DNA from: Exobasidium rhododendri
Taxonomy: Eukaryota > Basidiomycota > Exobasidiomycetes > Exobasidiales > Exobasidiaceae
DNA length: 64,000 nucleotides
NCBI GenBank assembly: GCA_026210745.1
Contig: CP110632.1
Span: forward strand, 2,851,001 to 2,915,000
Direction of reading: 5' to 3'
Positions 31,203 to 43,048 of the stretch are shown here, piece after piece. A program made the position numbers and the translations under genes. How positions within the stretch are numbered: the first letter of the stretch is position 1; every line of letters starts with the position of its first letter. Under the pieces are notes generated by a model that made no database searches, was not told where the DNA came from, and saw only the letters and a program-made list of their open reading frames with translations.

Positions 31203-34200
31203 ATGATTCCTTCGACGCAAGAGTGGTCACTGGCGGCCATCGAAAGTATCTTTGGTACAACGCTAGATGTGAGTCTCGTATGAGGGGTTCTACTTCACCG
31301 CAGCGGATGCATGCTGAACTGTTCGCAATGCAGCCTTCCAAGGCCAGTAGTAGTCGAATATTCTTGGCTGACCTTGCAGAAGAGCTCACCGCAGAGAATG
31401 GGGGAAATGGTGAGGAAGAATGTAGGAACGGTCACGATGTGTTGACTCTTCTTACTGACCCTGATGCTATTGCAGTTCCAACGTCAACTCCTGGCATAGC
31501 TGATCGGCTCTTGCTAGCGCGACTCTCGCTAGACGCTGAACACGATGCCATGAGTGATGACTCACACCGACTGCGAGCATTGGCCGATCTACCAAAAGGC
31601 CAGACATCGTTCGACTATCTAGTTGGAGCATGGAAGCGCTGCAAATCAGAGGAAGGTAAATTGAGGAAGATCTTCAGTCAAGGGAGCGCAGAGCCACAGT
31701 CTACACTGGAGAACATCCGTTCTTTATTGGTCTCGTATTTGGGCCTAATTCTTCAAACGCCTGATATGTTTCCCAACGACAGCAAGCCTTCGACATCTTA
31801 CCTTCGCCACCGCACCATCTCGCCCCTTTGCTTGGTCCCTTCACTGGTACGGCAGTCCGGTACGTCACTTGCCTCTTCAATGGACCCATATTCATCTACT
31901 CAGGCAGACAACACCATCTCAGGTGGCAACGTCAATCGATGGGCTATTTTCGAGCCGCACGAAGTACCTTTGATACTAGACGATCTTGCGAAACGCTTTG
32001 ACGGCGAAGGCTTGGACGAAATTCTCGGGCCAGCGTTAGCAGATATTAGCCGGCAAATTAGAGACGGGATCGATGATGGAACGAAGCAGTCTCTGAATCA
32101 GAGCAATTCTTCTACTATGGCATCCTCGTCGTCATCCACTCCACCTGCCAATGGAGCTCCAACGTCAGCTTCGACTGTGAATGAAGCCTTAAATGCTGCC
32201 GCTGCTGCAGGAGATGTTCAAGCTGTCTTGACGCATTTGTTGGGTCAAGCGGGAGCGGCGAACATGCCTGGGCCGGGGAGGGCAACGACTCATACACAAC
32301 GTACGCCAACAGCTCCACTGTCGCAAACAAAGGAAGGATTGAACATCGGCACGATGGATTGGACAACCTACGTCAACGGTATCACTGACTGCACAAATGT
32401 CAAGTCTATTGCAGCCATGACTACGAGGCTGGCGGCATTCAATCCCAAAGACATCATCGGTCCTTCTTTGGAGCGTGATTCCCTCTTCGGACCTGTGCTT
32501 CGTCTTTCCACCTTTTCTGACGCTTTTCCTTCGATTAGCCAGGAGTTCTACTCAGACCCTAAAAATCGGGCAGCCATGTCCAGTGCACACTCGACCCTTC
32601 GTTCTACGTTACATTCCATTCACAATATACACTTCAAGCTGTTCAACAATTTGATACGATCAGCTGGTGGTGAAAGCAGAGAAGCCGTGTTAGCATACTG
32701 GGGAAATGCATGCGAGCTGAACAAGAAGAGGGGAGCCATGAGAGTGAAAGCGAAAGAAGTAGCTTCCGATGGTTTCATGGTGAATCTATTTGAGGTCGTC
32801 ATGCGGTTCTGCGAACCGTTTATGGACTACAAGTACACGAAGATTGATCGAATAGACACGGAATACCTACGAAGACAAAAGAGGTTCTCCATCGATGACT
32901 TGACTCGACTAAATGCAAGTGAGTCGGAAGCCAAGCAGTGGTCAGAAGAAGCAGGAGAGGCGACGACACCGCCCAGTTTCATCACAGAATGTTTTTACCT
33001 AGCTCTTCGATTGGTCAATTTGGGACCTGGAAAGGCTATTAGGGCGCTGAATGAAAAGACAGAAGAGCTACGACGTCTGAAGAAGCGAGTCACTGAGGTC
33101 GAACAAGATCGAGCATCATGGAGTGCAGCACCACAAGCGGCGCAATATGAGGCCTTTTTGAAAAGGGCAAAGGCAGAAGTAAGCAAGGTAGAGTCACAAT
33201 TACTTTCCAGCGAATGCCAACTCCTCGATGAGGACTTTGTTAATCGCTTAGTCGTCTTTTTGAGCTTTGTTATGACATGGCTTGTGCGTGTAGCTGATGA
33301 AGGAGGAAGCCATCCTCAAAAGCAGGTCGATCTGCCACTCAAAAAGGAAGTCTCGCTGCACTTCCGGATGCTACCAGAGCACATCTTCGAGGATGTCTGC
33401 GAGATCTTGCTTTTCCTAGGAAGATACAAACCGGACTGCCTCAGTGAAGCTGCCAAGACGGATCTGGTCACCTTCTGTACGACTTTCTTGAGCTCTGGAT
33501 GGCTCATCACGAATCCTTTCTTGAAGGCGAAGCTGGCCGAGATTCTCTTCTACAACGTCTTGCCCTTTGGCCATTCTACGACAGGGGTGGTAGGCGATCT
33601 AATCAATTATCATCCCTTGGCCCTGAAGCACTTGGTACCTGCTCTCATGTCCTTTTGGATCGAAGCCGAGTCTACAGGTTCTCACACGCAGTTCTACGAC
33701 AAGTTCAACATCCGTTATCATCTTTCGCGAGTCTTCAAGACCATCTGGGGAAACGCACAACACAAGGAACGACTCAATGCTGTTGCTAGTGCCGATGATG
33801 GTCGCTTTGTCATTTTTGTCAATCGACTGTTGAACGATGTGACCTTCTTACTAGACGATGCTCTAGAGAAACTGGTAGAGCTACACGGCAAGCAGGTGGA
33901 AATGGAGACGCCAAGCTATCAAACAAAGTCTGCCGAAGAGAGGGGGGAATTTGAAGGTCATCTGAGAAGCCTTGAAGGTCAAATCTCGAACATGCTCGAA
34001 TTTGGCAATGAATTCTTGCAAAGACTGATCGATTTTACTGGAGAGGAAGGGAATACAAAGGATGCCTTCATGCAAGGGGAGATCGTGGGTCGTCTGACGA
34101 GTATGCTGAACTTCAACCTGGATCTCTTGGTCGGTTCCAAGTGCCAAGAATTGAAGGTCAAAGACCCCAAGAAAGTCGGCTTTCAACCAAGAGAACTACT

Positions 34201-34660
34201 CAAGAAGATTTTGAAAGTGTACCTGAATCTAGCTAAGAAGGAAGAGTTTATCAAAGCGATCGCTAGTGATGGCAGAAGCTATCGAAAGGAGACGTTTGAA
34301 AAGGCGGTTCGGATCTCAAACAAATTCATGCTGTTCGGTGGACCGGAGTTGGACGTCATCACCAATTTGGTAAAGGAAGTCGAAAAGGTGAAACTGTTGG
34401 AAGCAGAAGAAGAAGAGGAATTAGGAGAAGTCCCCGATGAATTCTTGGATCCACTGATGGCCACCCTGATGATTGAACCGGTCCTCCTGCCTTCAAGTAA
34501 GGCGATTCTAGACCTGTCGACTATCAAAGCACATCTCCTTTCTGATCCGACTGACCCGTTCAACCGTGCTCCACTCAAGATCCAGGATGTCGTTCCTGCA
34601 GTCGAACTGAAGGCCGCCATTGAAGCATTCAGATTGGAGAGAAAGAGGGCAAGGCAATGA
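31203..34660 (+). CDS. UFD2: ubiquitin chain-elongation factor E4 (U-box)
   Basis: Exon 1 is 31203-31268 (MIPSTQEWSLAAIESIFGTT), followed by an intron 31269-31333 and one long frame to 34660. Inside it, 31410-31475 (66 nt) has a GTGAGG donor, a TTACTGAC branch site and a GCAG acceptor, and is probably a further in-frame intron, giving about 1108 residues. Ufd2 is an E4 that extends ubiquitin chains on substrates handled by Cdc48. The core matches yeast Ufd2: TKIDRIDTEYLRRQKRFSID, PSFITECFYLALRLVNLGPG, SQFYDKFNIRYHLSRVFK, LTSMLNFNLDLLVGSKCQEL. The C-terminal U-box is complete: VPDEFLDPLMATLMIEPV through STIKAHLLSDPTDPFNRAPL. The start is the least certain part; a 5' non-coding exon is possible because a GTGCAG acceptor-like sequence sits just before the ATG. 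Confidence 0.92.
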
Positions 34661-34743
34661 TTCCTTTTGCGCCGACTCATTCGTGGTAGAGCTTTGCATG
34701 TAGTCTAGAGTACATTTTTTGATTAATAAGGATCGCTGGGTAT

Positions 34744-37738
34744 CTAGATTGTCATCACGGACTGCATTCCTTGCAAGATTCTTTCCGTGCCGCTCAAGGT
34801 GTCGTAAATGGCCAGGGGAGGGAGTTGCTGGACACCTGGACGAGTGAGCGCTATCTTGAGTGAGACCACATCCGAATCACCTCGTTGCAGTGGTCCGACC
34901 TGAACGTCATCAAATTCCAATAGAATAGAGTCCCACCCCGAGTCTGAAGCTCGCACGGGAGGCAACCTCCAGCTGAGGATGATCGTCCTAGTCCTTTCTG
35001 ATCGGTTCTCAATCTGCACCTCTACGGAAACGAATCGCTTCTTCCCGGTGCTGGTGCTGGTGCTGGTGGGGAGAGAAGCATCATGATCATCCGTGGTGAC
35101 AGCAGCGATCACGTCGATCAAGAGACCTTGTTCTTGTGCAGAGTTGTAAAGTAGCCTTTGTATAGTGGCATTCGATCTCTTGTCTCCTAGTGGCAGTAAA
35201 GCGTCTCTTCCCAGTTCATCTTCTCTTCCTTCCCAATCCACCACCGGCCTTTGAAGGGCAGGAGGATAGCCTTGTCTCCGTGTGGATGTGACTGTATTGT
35301 CGGACACGCTCCTATGCTTTGCTTCACTCTCGCCCTTGCCATTCAGCAACTGTCGGCTTTCTTCCGCTCTTCCGGAGGCCATTGTGGAGGACCGATTTAT
35401 TCGAGCTCGAGCCAGGATGCTCTGATTCGCCAATGCAGATGACAGCGCAGGAAAGGAAGGACTGGAGATATCCCGACGTTCAATTTCACTGCGATGGAGT
35501 GAGATCGACGTCTCGTTTCGTGCCGTAGTAGAGGAGGCAGCATCGCTTGCTAATCGCATGGAAGATCGACGCCGTGATATCATCTGCGAGGGTGATGTTT
35601 GCACAGTCAATGAAGAATTGCCGCTTTGAATCTCATTGGGCGTTCGAGGTAATGCGGAGAATGGTGAGGCAGGCAGTGGCAGACTGTTTGTGTACATTGC
35701 TGAGGCTATGCTGGAATGTGGGGCGATTGTCAGCGGAGAAGCAACACGCCCTCGCTGTTGCTGAGGATCCTTCAGACGTTGTCCTCCGAATCGATCACCT
35801 CCTGCACCGTTGTGCATCACCCTCTGCATTGCTGCCATCTTCATGGGAGCGGCCAAGTCTAAGGTGCAAGTCCAGGTAGACGTGAACTTCTCTGTTGGCG
35901 TAAACGACTCGATTGCACCTTTTTTCCCTCGCATCAGGACGGGCCTTCCAAGCAATTGTATGTTGACATTCCGGCTGGTTTCGTGTAGTGCATTCAGCAC
36001 TTTATCATCCTTGTCGCTCCCACTGACAGGACAATCGAACGCCATCTGATACAGAAGATTGTGCTGATCTCCCTGCTCTAACAGAAGAGGCTCGGCATGA
36101 TTGCCTATCCTGTGCATGGAGATATCGATGGACTGGCCACCGTTTGACCCGCTACTTAGTGCTAGGCTGGCTGGAGTTGAAATTGCTACATCTACCTCAT
36201 CCATCGCAAATCGCATCCCGCTGTTCATCGGATTCTCCACTTCCACGCATAGCAACAAGGTGGGCAGTAAAGTATCCCCTCTGCCCTCGTCATCATCCGC
36301 TTGGAAACCAGGTACTGTGATTGTCCTCATTCTGACCAGGATCGCACTCTGAACGTCAAGCACCTTCCGAGCACTTCTTTGCAGAACCACCGTCTCCTCC
36401 CCGAGACCTCTCACTTGATCGTCTGAGAGCGTATTGATTTCCCCATCCAGATCGACTTGAAAGGCCATCAGACCTTGATTTGTCAGATTTCTCCTCTCTC
36501 CCATTGAGATATTGAATCGTCCTGTGTCTCTTTTGTCACCCATATCCCCGTTCTCGGTTGCCATCTTTCGTGTTTTCGAGAGGATGATCTGCCCTACTTC
36601 CTTTGCGTTTCTTGCAGGCGTTACCAGCTTACTACCTAGAATCGAACTAGGCAGCTTTCCAAGCGGGAGCTTTGCCAGACTTGCATTTGTACGAGCCGCC
36701 CTTTCTGCTGCCGATTCGTCGGGGTAGGACGGGCCTTCCGAGAGAGGATTGAGCAAGTCATGCAAGTAGAGTGATTCTGAGGCAGAAGTTGAAGGTGAAG
36801 GAGCCAGCGTAGGGTCAAGTCGAGTCAATTGAGAAGACTGCAGTCTCAGTGTCATCGAAGCTGTCAGCACCAAGGCGGGAGTTGGATGTCGAGTACGCAT
36901 GAACACTATTGAGAGGGGGATTGCTATCAGGTTGGCTTTGTTTCCTTACGCATGTCGCTTCCATCAGATACACTCACTGATTGGCAGCTTACATCTCCAT
37001 TCTGTGATCCACTTTGCTTCGCCTTTGTCTTCCTTGTACCATATCTCTCCACCATTCTTTACCGTTCTTTCATTGTGTGATACTTTTCTCTTTCTCGCAT
37101 CAACCTTTCCTCCCTTCTTCTCTACAGGTTCGCTGGGTGTCGCATTGCCATTCCACGAGTTTGTGAACATTTGAGTGACCTCTCCATTGCTACTGTTCCC
37201 TTGCAAGGGTACACTTTGGTAGGCTGCATCTCGTTCCAAAGTCGTGGGTATTAAGTAATTATTCGACGTGGAAGCATCTGTTTGATGTGTTGCAGTACCA
37301 GCCAAGATTCCAAGCCTAGGAGCTGTGTAGGAGCAGTCCAGTGAGACCTGAAGTGATGAAATAAGAAGTGACAGCAATCTTGGAGGTGCCGCATTCGAAT
37401 CTTCATCATCTCTATCCTCGCTCGTACTGTCCAGAGGAAGTGAGAACGAGCTCTTTGAAGTAGCTGACGGGTAGGGCAATGTCTTTTCGGATGCAGGAAT
37501 GATCAGACGAATAGCTATGGTCAATGTCTCATCTGCGGTAGAAGCTGTGTAATCAGCCATGACGGTCAATTTGTCTGCGCCTCGCTGCGATCCACTCACC
37601 ATAAAAGGCGACGTCCCTGTTCCTCTCCGCGTCTGTGAGCCCAGCCAAGGAGACCTGTAACGTTGCCTGGTGAAAGATGGAACGTAGCGATGACACAAGA
37701 GGTGAAGTGCTCTCCCCCGCCAAGGTGCCACTCGACAT
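34744..37738 (-). CDS. TRAPPII subunit Trs65-like protein
   Basis: Three exons (37738-37600, 37544-36978, 36905-34744; all introns phase 1) give 955 residues. The C-terminal 150 residues form a beta-sandwich-like region: FVSVEVQIENRSERTRTII, then LLEFDDVQVGPLQRGDSDVV and SLKIALTRPGVQQLPPLAIY. The order 'ligand-free Ig strand, GPL-x-GDS, Leu-x-Phe/Ile-x-Ala-Leu-x-x-Gly' recalls the Trs65 C-terminal domain of the fungal TRAPPII complex, a Rab exchange factor at the Golgi. The middle is Ser/Arg-rich and disordered. The N-terminal part (LTIAIRLIIPASE; LLISSLQVSLDCSYTAPRLG; TEWRCKLPI) reads like further beta-sandwich strands. The Trs65 call rests on my reading of pattern and length, not a search. 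An arrestin-like trafficking protein is the main alternative. Confidence 0.5.
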
Positions 37739-38005
37739 GTCGTTGCCGTGTTGCGTCAAGAGACTACGTTCCTTAACAGTTCTACGTCGGTGGGGGAATC
37801 TTAATTAAGAGGCAGCGCGTCGAGAAGAAAGGGTGTGTGTGTGTGCATTCAAGAGTGACACTTTCTCCACTTCCGATCTCGATTGTAATTCATACTTCAG
37901 CTTCCAATCAATCAATCACACGTCACACGAAGGGAGCGGCGAAGGAGATCGCAGAGGAATGGGAAGAAGGAGAGGAACCGATCGTACGAAGTGGCCAACT
38001 TTAGT

Positions 38006-39577
38006 ATGAGCTTGCACGTCTCGCAGATCCCAAAAGCACTTGTCGTCGTATTTGCCGGGATACTATGCGCGATCATCTATCGACATCAGTGTGCAACCTT
38101 GCCTCCAGAAACATGGCAGACACGGTCCAACGGAACGCACGAATGGGCTCGAACAGTGCTGTTGATCTCACTCGATGGGCTCAAGCCAGACTACTTGGCA
38201 AGTGGTCATCTTCCAGTCCTTTCCAGTCTGTCGAGGGGAAATCGCCCTCATTCGCTGCAGCACTCACCTGGTATACTCAGTACAAAGGCCTTAATTCCTG
38301 TATCTCCTAGTCTGACGTTTCCAAATCACTGGAGTATTCAGACTGGCCTCCAGCCTTCATCGCACGGTATTGTAGCTAATGACTTTCACATCGACGCAGA
38401 CCGCTCCTTCTACTACACCGATCCGTCTCGTTCTTGGAAGGCGGAATGGTGGAGAGGCATATCTATCTGGGAGCAACTAGAAGCAATCGGCGTCAAGTCA
38501 GCCAATCTGATGTGGCCAGGTCCTCCCACTACCAGCAACAACATCTCGAGCACGTATTTTCAAAAGTACGTCAAGGGCTGGTCTTTGGAGGAGCGACTTG
38601 ACAAGATACTATACTGGCTGGACAAGGAGGTAGAGGAACGGCCTAGGTTCGTATGCGGTGAGTAGCTGGTTTCCTTCTCTGTGCCGAGCTCTCACTTATG
38701 ACTGAATCATACCTGCACCAGGCTATGTTCCGAACGTGGACACCGTGACGCATGACTTGGGCCCCGACACTACAAACGGGAAGGTACAAGCTACACTGCA
38801 GGAAGTGGATCGATTCATCTTGGAACTTCTCCAGAATTTGGAAGCGCGCAATGCAACGTCGATCGTCAATGTCGTCATCGTCAGCGATCACGGCATGACA
38901 TCCACCTCCAATGATCAATTGCTGTATCTTGAGGACCTATTGGGAGACACTCTTCATTCTCAGCTGCAATTTTGGGACGGTTGGCCAAACGTAGGATTGC
39001 GATTCAGCAACGAGTCACTGCTAGTAGAAGCGTCTACTATACTCAAGAAAGCAAAGGACGTTCCATATGAGGTGGTGAATCGAAAGGAACTCATCGAGAC
39101 GTGGAAGTGGGAGATGACAGAAGCTGTCGCAGAGAGGATGGCGAATCTGTGGATTTTGCCTGACGCTGGTTGGAGTGTCACAACGAAGGAGGAGATGCTT
39201 TTCAAGGAGCAAAATTATACCCCAAAAGGGTGAGTGGTTGAGACAGGCTTCGACAACAACAATGACTAATATTCCTACGCTGTTCCATTTGCAGCAATCA
39301 CGGATACGACGCTCGTAATGCAGACATGAGTGCGTTCTTTCTTGCTCTTGGCCCGTCGATACGACCGTCTACCCACTCAGAGCTACCACCGTTTTCGAAT
39401 CTCGAAATTCATAACCTTGTCATGGACATGCTTCTCATACCGAAAGCAGATCGTGTGCCGAACAATGTGAGTGATCATTTCAGTCATAAGAGATGCACAA
39501 TGGTTTTCTGATCATCCTACCGGCACTCTTAGGGAACTACAGGCTTCTGGGACGGCTATATATCTGCATCCCAGTGA
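38006..39577 (+). CDS. type I phosphodiesterase/nucleotide pyrophosphatase
   Basis: Four exons (38006-38657, 38722-39229, 39295-39466, 39533-39577; phases 1, 2, 0) give 458 residues. The enzyme belongs to the alkaline-phosphatase-fold NPP family, which cleaves nucleotide or lipid phosphodiesters using two zinc ions. A membrane anchor sits at residues about 10-28 (ALVVVFAGILCAIIY), so the protein is type II, facing the lumen or outside. Metal and catalytic residues are in place: VLLISLDGLKPDYL (Asp), SLTFPNHWSIQTGLQPSSHG (Thr nucleophile), GYVPNVDTVTHDLGP (Asp and His), VIVSDHGMTS (Asp-His) and NHGYDARNADM (His). N-glycosylation sites are plausible (NGT, NIS, NAT, NES). It is divergent from the Trs65-like gene across 267 bases. 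Confidence 0.92.
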
Positions 39578-39618
39578 CACGATTGCCAGGAGCAGCAGTA
39601 GAACAATATACACCAACA

Positions 39619-40911
39619 TCACAGCTTTGCTTTTGTACTGATGTCAGAAGACAATTTTCTTGAGCTTGGGAAGTGGAGCTCGGCTACGTCTTTCGGAAGC
39701 AGATCCATCCTAGTCATACTCATTCCTCCGTCGGTCGTTAGGATGACACCGGTGAGATGCGCTCCTCCTCTGCCACTTAACAGCATTGCTGGCCCAGCAA
39801 TATCCTCCGGTGTCCCCTTTCGACCGGCGGGATGTGTTCGATCCAAGACACTGCCTGCACCTGAAGCCGTCATGTCTACGGGTAGAGGGAGCCGAAGCGT
39901 CAGATCCGGACTTAGGACCGTCCCTCAGAACAAGTCGAAACTCACTGCTGGGAAAGAAGCCAGGCGCAATGGCGTTGACGTTCACATGATCCACTTTTAA
40001 TTTGTTGCTCAACACTCTCGTCAGTTGACTTGCTGCCGCCTTGGAAGCCAGGTAGCTCCAAGCACCCTGGTCTTTCGGGGTGGTAGGCATATTGGCGAAT
40101 GGTAGTGTTGCGTAGACAGACCTGAAACGTCGAAGAATCATCGTATGGGGAATCAGTGGGCAATATTGTTCCTAAGGAGAAAGGACGGCAGCGCCAGACT
40201 CACGAGATGTTGATGACTGAGGCAGGCTTATCGATACTGACATCCTTTTTGAGAAGCGGCAAAAGCCTACGAGTTGATTAAATCGCCGACGTCAGTCATC
40301 AGACCTGGACACTCCTTCTCGTTGCATCCTTAGTGTACTTACGCTACCGTCAAGTAAAAAATGCTCTTTGTGTTGCTGGAAAGTAGGGAGAGGACGGTTG
40401 TGGGTGCCGTTCGACATTGTCTAGCAGCAGAGCAACGATGAGAATGACAACTCACACATCAAACACCCGATCCCAGCCTTTCACTTCATCGACCTTGTCC
40501 ATCTCACTGCCCCAACTCACTCCACTGTTATTCACCAGGACATCCAGCTTACTCTCCCTCTTTGCGATTTCTGCCCCTAGATCTTTGCAGCCCTGAGCGG
40601 TAGTCAAGTCGGCTTCTAATGGGATGCAGACATCTGCTCGAATCGAATTGAGCATTTTGCTGGAAGAAGAATGGTGATTTTTCAGAGGGCAGGCATACTA
40701 AAGTTGCCATCACAAGGACTCACGCAGCCGACTCCAAATTTCTCAACTTTCGAGAGCATATGTATATTCTCTTTGCGCCGTTTTGAACGAACGATGTGGC
40801 TATCATCAGGCCTATCCCTGTCCCACCTCCAGTCACGCATACGACTTTCCCTTTTTGAGAAAAAAGTGCATCGATGGACAGGTTGGAAATAGACGGCTTC
40901 TCTTCCGTCAT
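39619..40911 (-). CDS. short-chain dehydrogenase/reductase
   Basis: Six exons (40911-40724, 40659-40456, 40375-40343, 40266-40204, 40121-39946, 39875-39619) give 306 residues; one exon is only 33 nt. The protein is a classical SDR: Rossmann motif VCVTGGGTGIG (Thr-Gly-x3-Gly-x-Gly), VLVNNSGVSWG (the NNAG-type motif with Ser in place of Ala), and active-site Tyr-x3-Lys in GAWSYLASKAAASQLTRVL, followed by NAIAPGFFPS and LTGVILTTDGGMS. It is most like the RhlG/3-ketoacyl-reductase-like fungal SDRs. The residue after the second beta strand is Arg (IYICSRKLRNLE), which fits NADP(H). The substrate is unknown. I chose the ATG at 40911; the in-frame upstream start is a TTG. Confidence 0.92.
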
Positions 40912-41322
40912 CGTGGCTCCCTCGACAGAAGGTGAGGTGGAGAAGGGTACCGCACTCGGTTTCTGGGACGATGGAAGCCCGCTTTCTTGATCTAGCCGAT
41001 ACGCGTCTAACTTTAGCAATGCGGGGAAAGAAAGAAACTAGAGGCAAGGGCTGCAGTGTGTGTGTGTCCTGGATCCATGCACACGTCTCTGTGTCTTCTC
41101 CTGCACTGCACAGCACTACCTCTTTTCTCATCCTTTTGTCGCGGCAAGGTACGGATCTTGGGTGATTGTCACATTTACTATCATTGAGCAGGTAGTAGGG
41201 AGCACATGGAGTGAAAGGAATCGAAAGACGTAGAGATGTAAAGATGTAGTGGAGATCGAAAGACAGTGGAAGAGCAGGACTGCTGATATTTGATCATCGT
41301 CCAGGAGGGTGCTTTCCTTGAT
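40912..41322. other. intergenic between SDR and secreted copy B
   Basis: 411 bases between two minus-strand genes, holding the SDR promoter and the 3' flank of secreted copy B. Contains a short TGTGTGTGTG run near 41057. No gene is seen. Confidence 0.4.
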
Positions 41323-42420
41323 TCAACTACGGCACTGCAGGGAAGTCGCTTGCTTGTTGTTGCAGAAGTACTGATCGGGAGTAGGCTTCCACTTGCACGC
41401 ATCGAATCCCGTCGGCAAGGACTTGCACCAATCATCAGTCTGACAAGACACATCGAAACATTGAGTCTTAAATGCCCAGTACAAATACTCTCGAGTATCC
41501 TTGCTCGGACATGCTTCGATTGCTGGAGCCTTCTTTGGCAGACTGTTCCAGTCGTCACACTTGGGCTTTTGCAGCTGTTGGCAGAAAGCTTCATCGGTTA
41601 AAGTGGCACCGGCATCGAAGGCGGCAATCGTACCATCGATGGCGCAGATGACCTCCAAGATCTCATTGGCGAAAACGTGTCGAGCAGCGGCGAAGCTGTT
41701 GAAGGGGGGAATGGCGGAGACTGCGATCAGCTTTTGTTCGACTATGCAGCTTTCTCGCAGATATGCACGCTCACCCAGTCACTTTGAGCAGCTGATAGAA
41801 TTGATCAAAGCTGACGGTGAAAGCTTGGAGGATGCCTACAACCCTCTTGAGGAGCTTTGGTGAGACTTCAGGCGCAGTCTTCAGTAGGGATGAGGTATTC
41901 AAGTCAGCACAAGGCCGTCTCGCTAGAGCGTCTGTTACCCGAACAGACGAGAACCCACCACCCCACACACAAACATACGCACCTTCAAAGCGACGAGTGC
42001 TTTCACAAGCGGCGTTGCTCTTTTGACGAATTTGTCCAATCGTCTGCCCATGACATCGTAATCTTCTATTTCTGCAGTCTTATGAAGGATGGCAAAGTTG
42101 ACGTCTGACAGTGCGAGACTGAGCATGGCAAGAGGAGGTGCGACAAAGGAGAAGTCTTTCTGAAGCTTGTGCTTGCCATCAACGTGAGACTGAAAGAGAG
42201 AGGAGAGGTCCTTGACTGCCTTGTTCATCACCTTGACATAGTCTTCCACAGCATGAGAGGGTTTGAGAGGTCGATCCCAGTAGTGCACTCCTGCTTGGGA
42301 ACCGCTGTGTTGCGGGCTAGGCAACTTCTGCATGCCGTTGCTTTGAGAGCATGGATTCCAACATGCCAGGATTGGGGAAGCTGCTAGGCAGAAGGCTGAA
42401 AGAAGAAAGCTGACTCGCAT
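41323..42420 (-). CDS. secreted helical/Cys-rich protein, copy B
   Basis: Three exons (42420-41983, 41878-41775, 41695-41323; introns phase 0 and phase 2) give 304 residues. A signal peptide (RVSFLLSAFCLAASPILA) is followed by a short Cys-containing linker, a helix-rich region (VEDYVKVMNKAVKDLSSLF; LAMLSLALSDVNFAIL), an exon-2 block KLLKRVVGILQAFTVSFDQF, and a C-terminal part with ten Cys beginning EVICAIDGTIAAFDAGATL and AFCQQLQKPKCDDW. Exon number, both intron phases and motif order match the gene at 25665-26632. This copy has four more Cys and a longer tail (CDVSC-like pairs, ending SLQCRS). The family is not one I recognise. Secretion and disulfide bonding are well supported; any role in host or surface interaction is inference. 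Confidence 0.82.
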
Positions 42421-43048
42421 GGTGAATGAGGTAGGGGGGGAAATGAGCGGTGAGACAAGACGGGGACGTGGGTATTTGGAACACAGAGGGGGGGGTTATG
42501 GAGAGTGCGAAGACAAGAGAAGAAGGACAGGGCAAGGGGGGGGGGCAGTATAAGTAGCAGGAAGTGTGAAGCGAGAGCTCAATCAGTCACTCTGTAGCAG
42601 AAATTGGGCGTCGTCCTATCCTGTTCAGATTCTTCTTCCTTCTTTTGCTCCGTTTTTGATCGCGAGCAGCAAGCCCCGATTACGGTGCCGCCGCTGGAAG
42701 AGAATTTTCTGCTCTGTTCACTGCTTGACGATAGCTAAAATGTCGACTTGTGGCGTTCCGATAAGAAAGGTAACGGATCAGTATCTCTAAGCCATCGACC
42801 AGGGTAATAGTCTGTCTCATTCTGGGAGATTGCCACTTCCACTACGGGTACGCCACTGACTTCATCACCTGCTGTACCTTCTGATGTATACATAGAAGCT
42901 CACGCAAGGCTCAAAGACCCTTTCCCAAGCTCCATATTTACAGGCCTACTCTTGCAATTGCAAATCAATGATATAGAAAGGAAGATGAGTTGCACAGCCA
43001 AAGTGTTGAGATGATGATGGTGATGGCGATGAGACGTGATTTGGTCTA
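42421..43048. other. intergenic: promoter of secreted copy B
   Basis: 628 bases between two minus-strand genes. Near 42480-42560 there are several G-runs (GGGGGGG and a run of about 11 G), which read as C-runs on the coding strand of the secreted gene. A TATA-like TATAAG sits at 42550-42555 in the plus reading only. No gene is seen. Confidence 0.4.
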
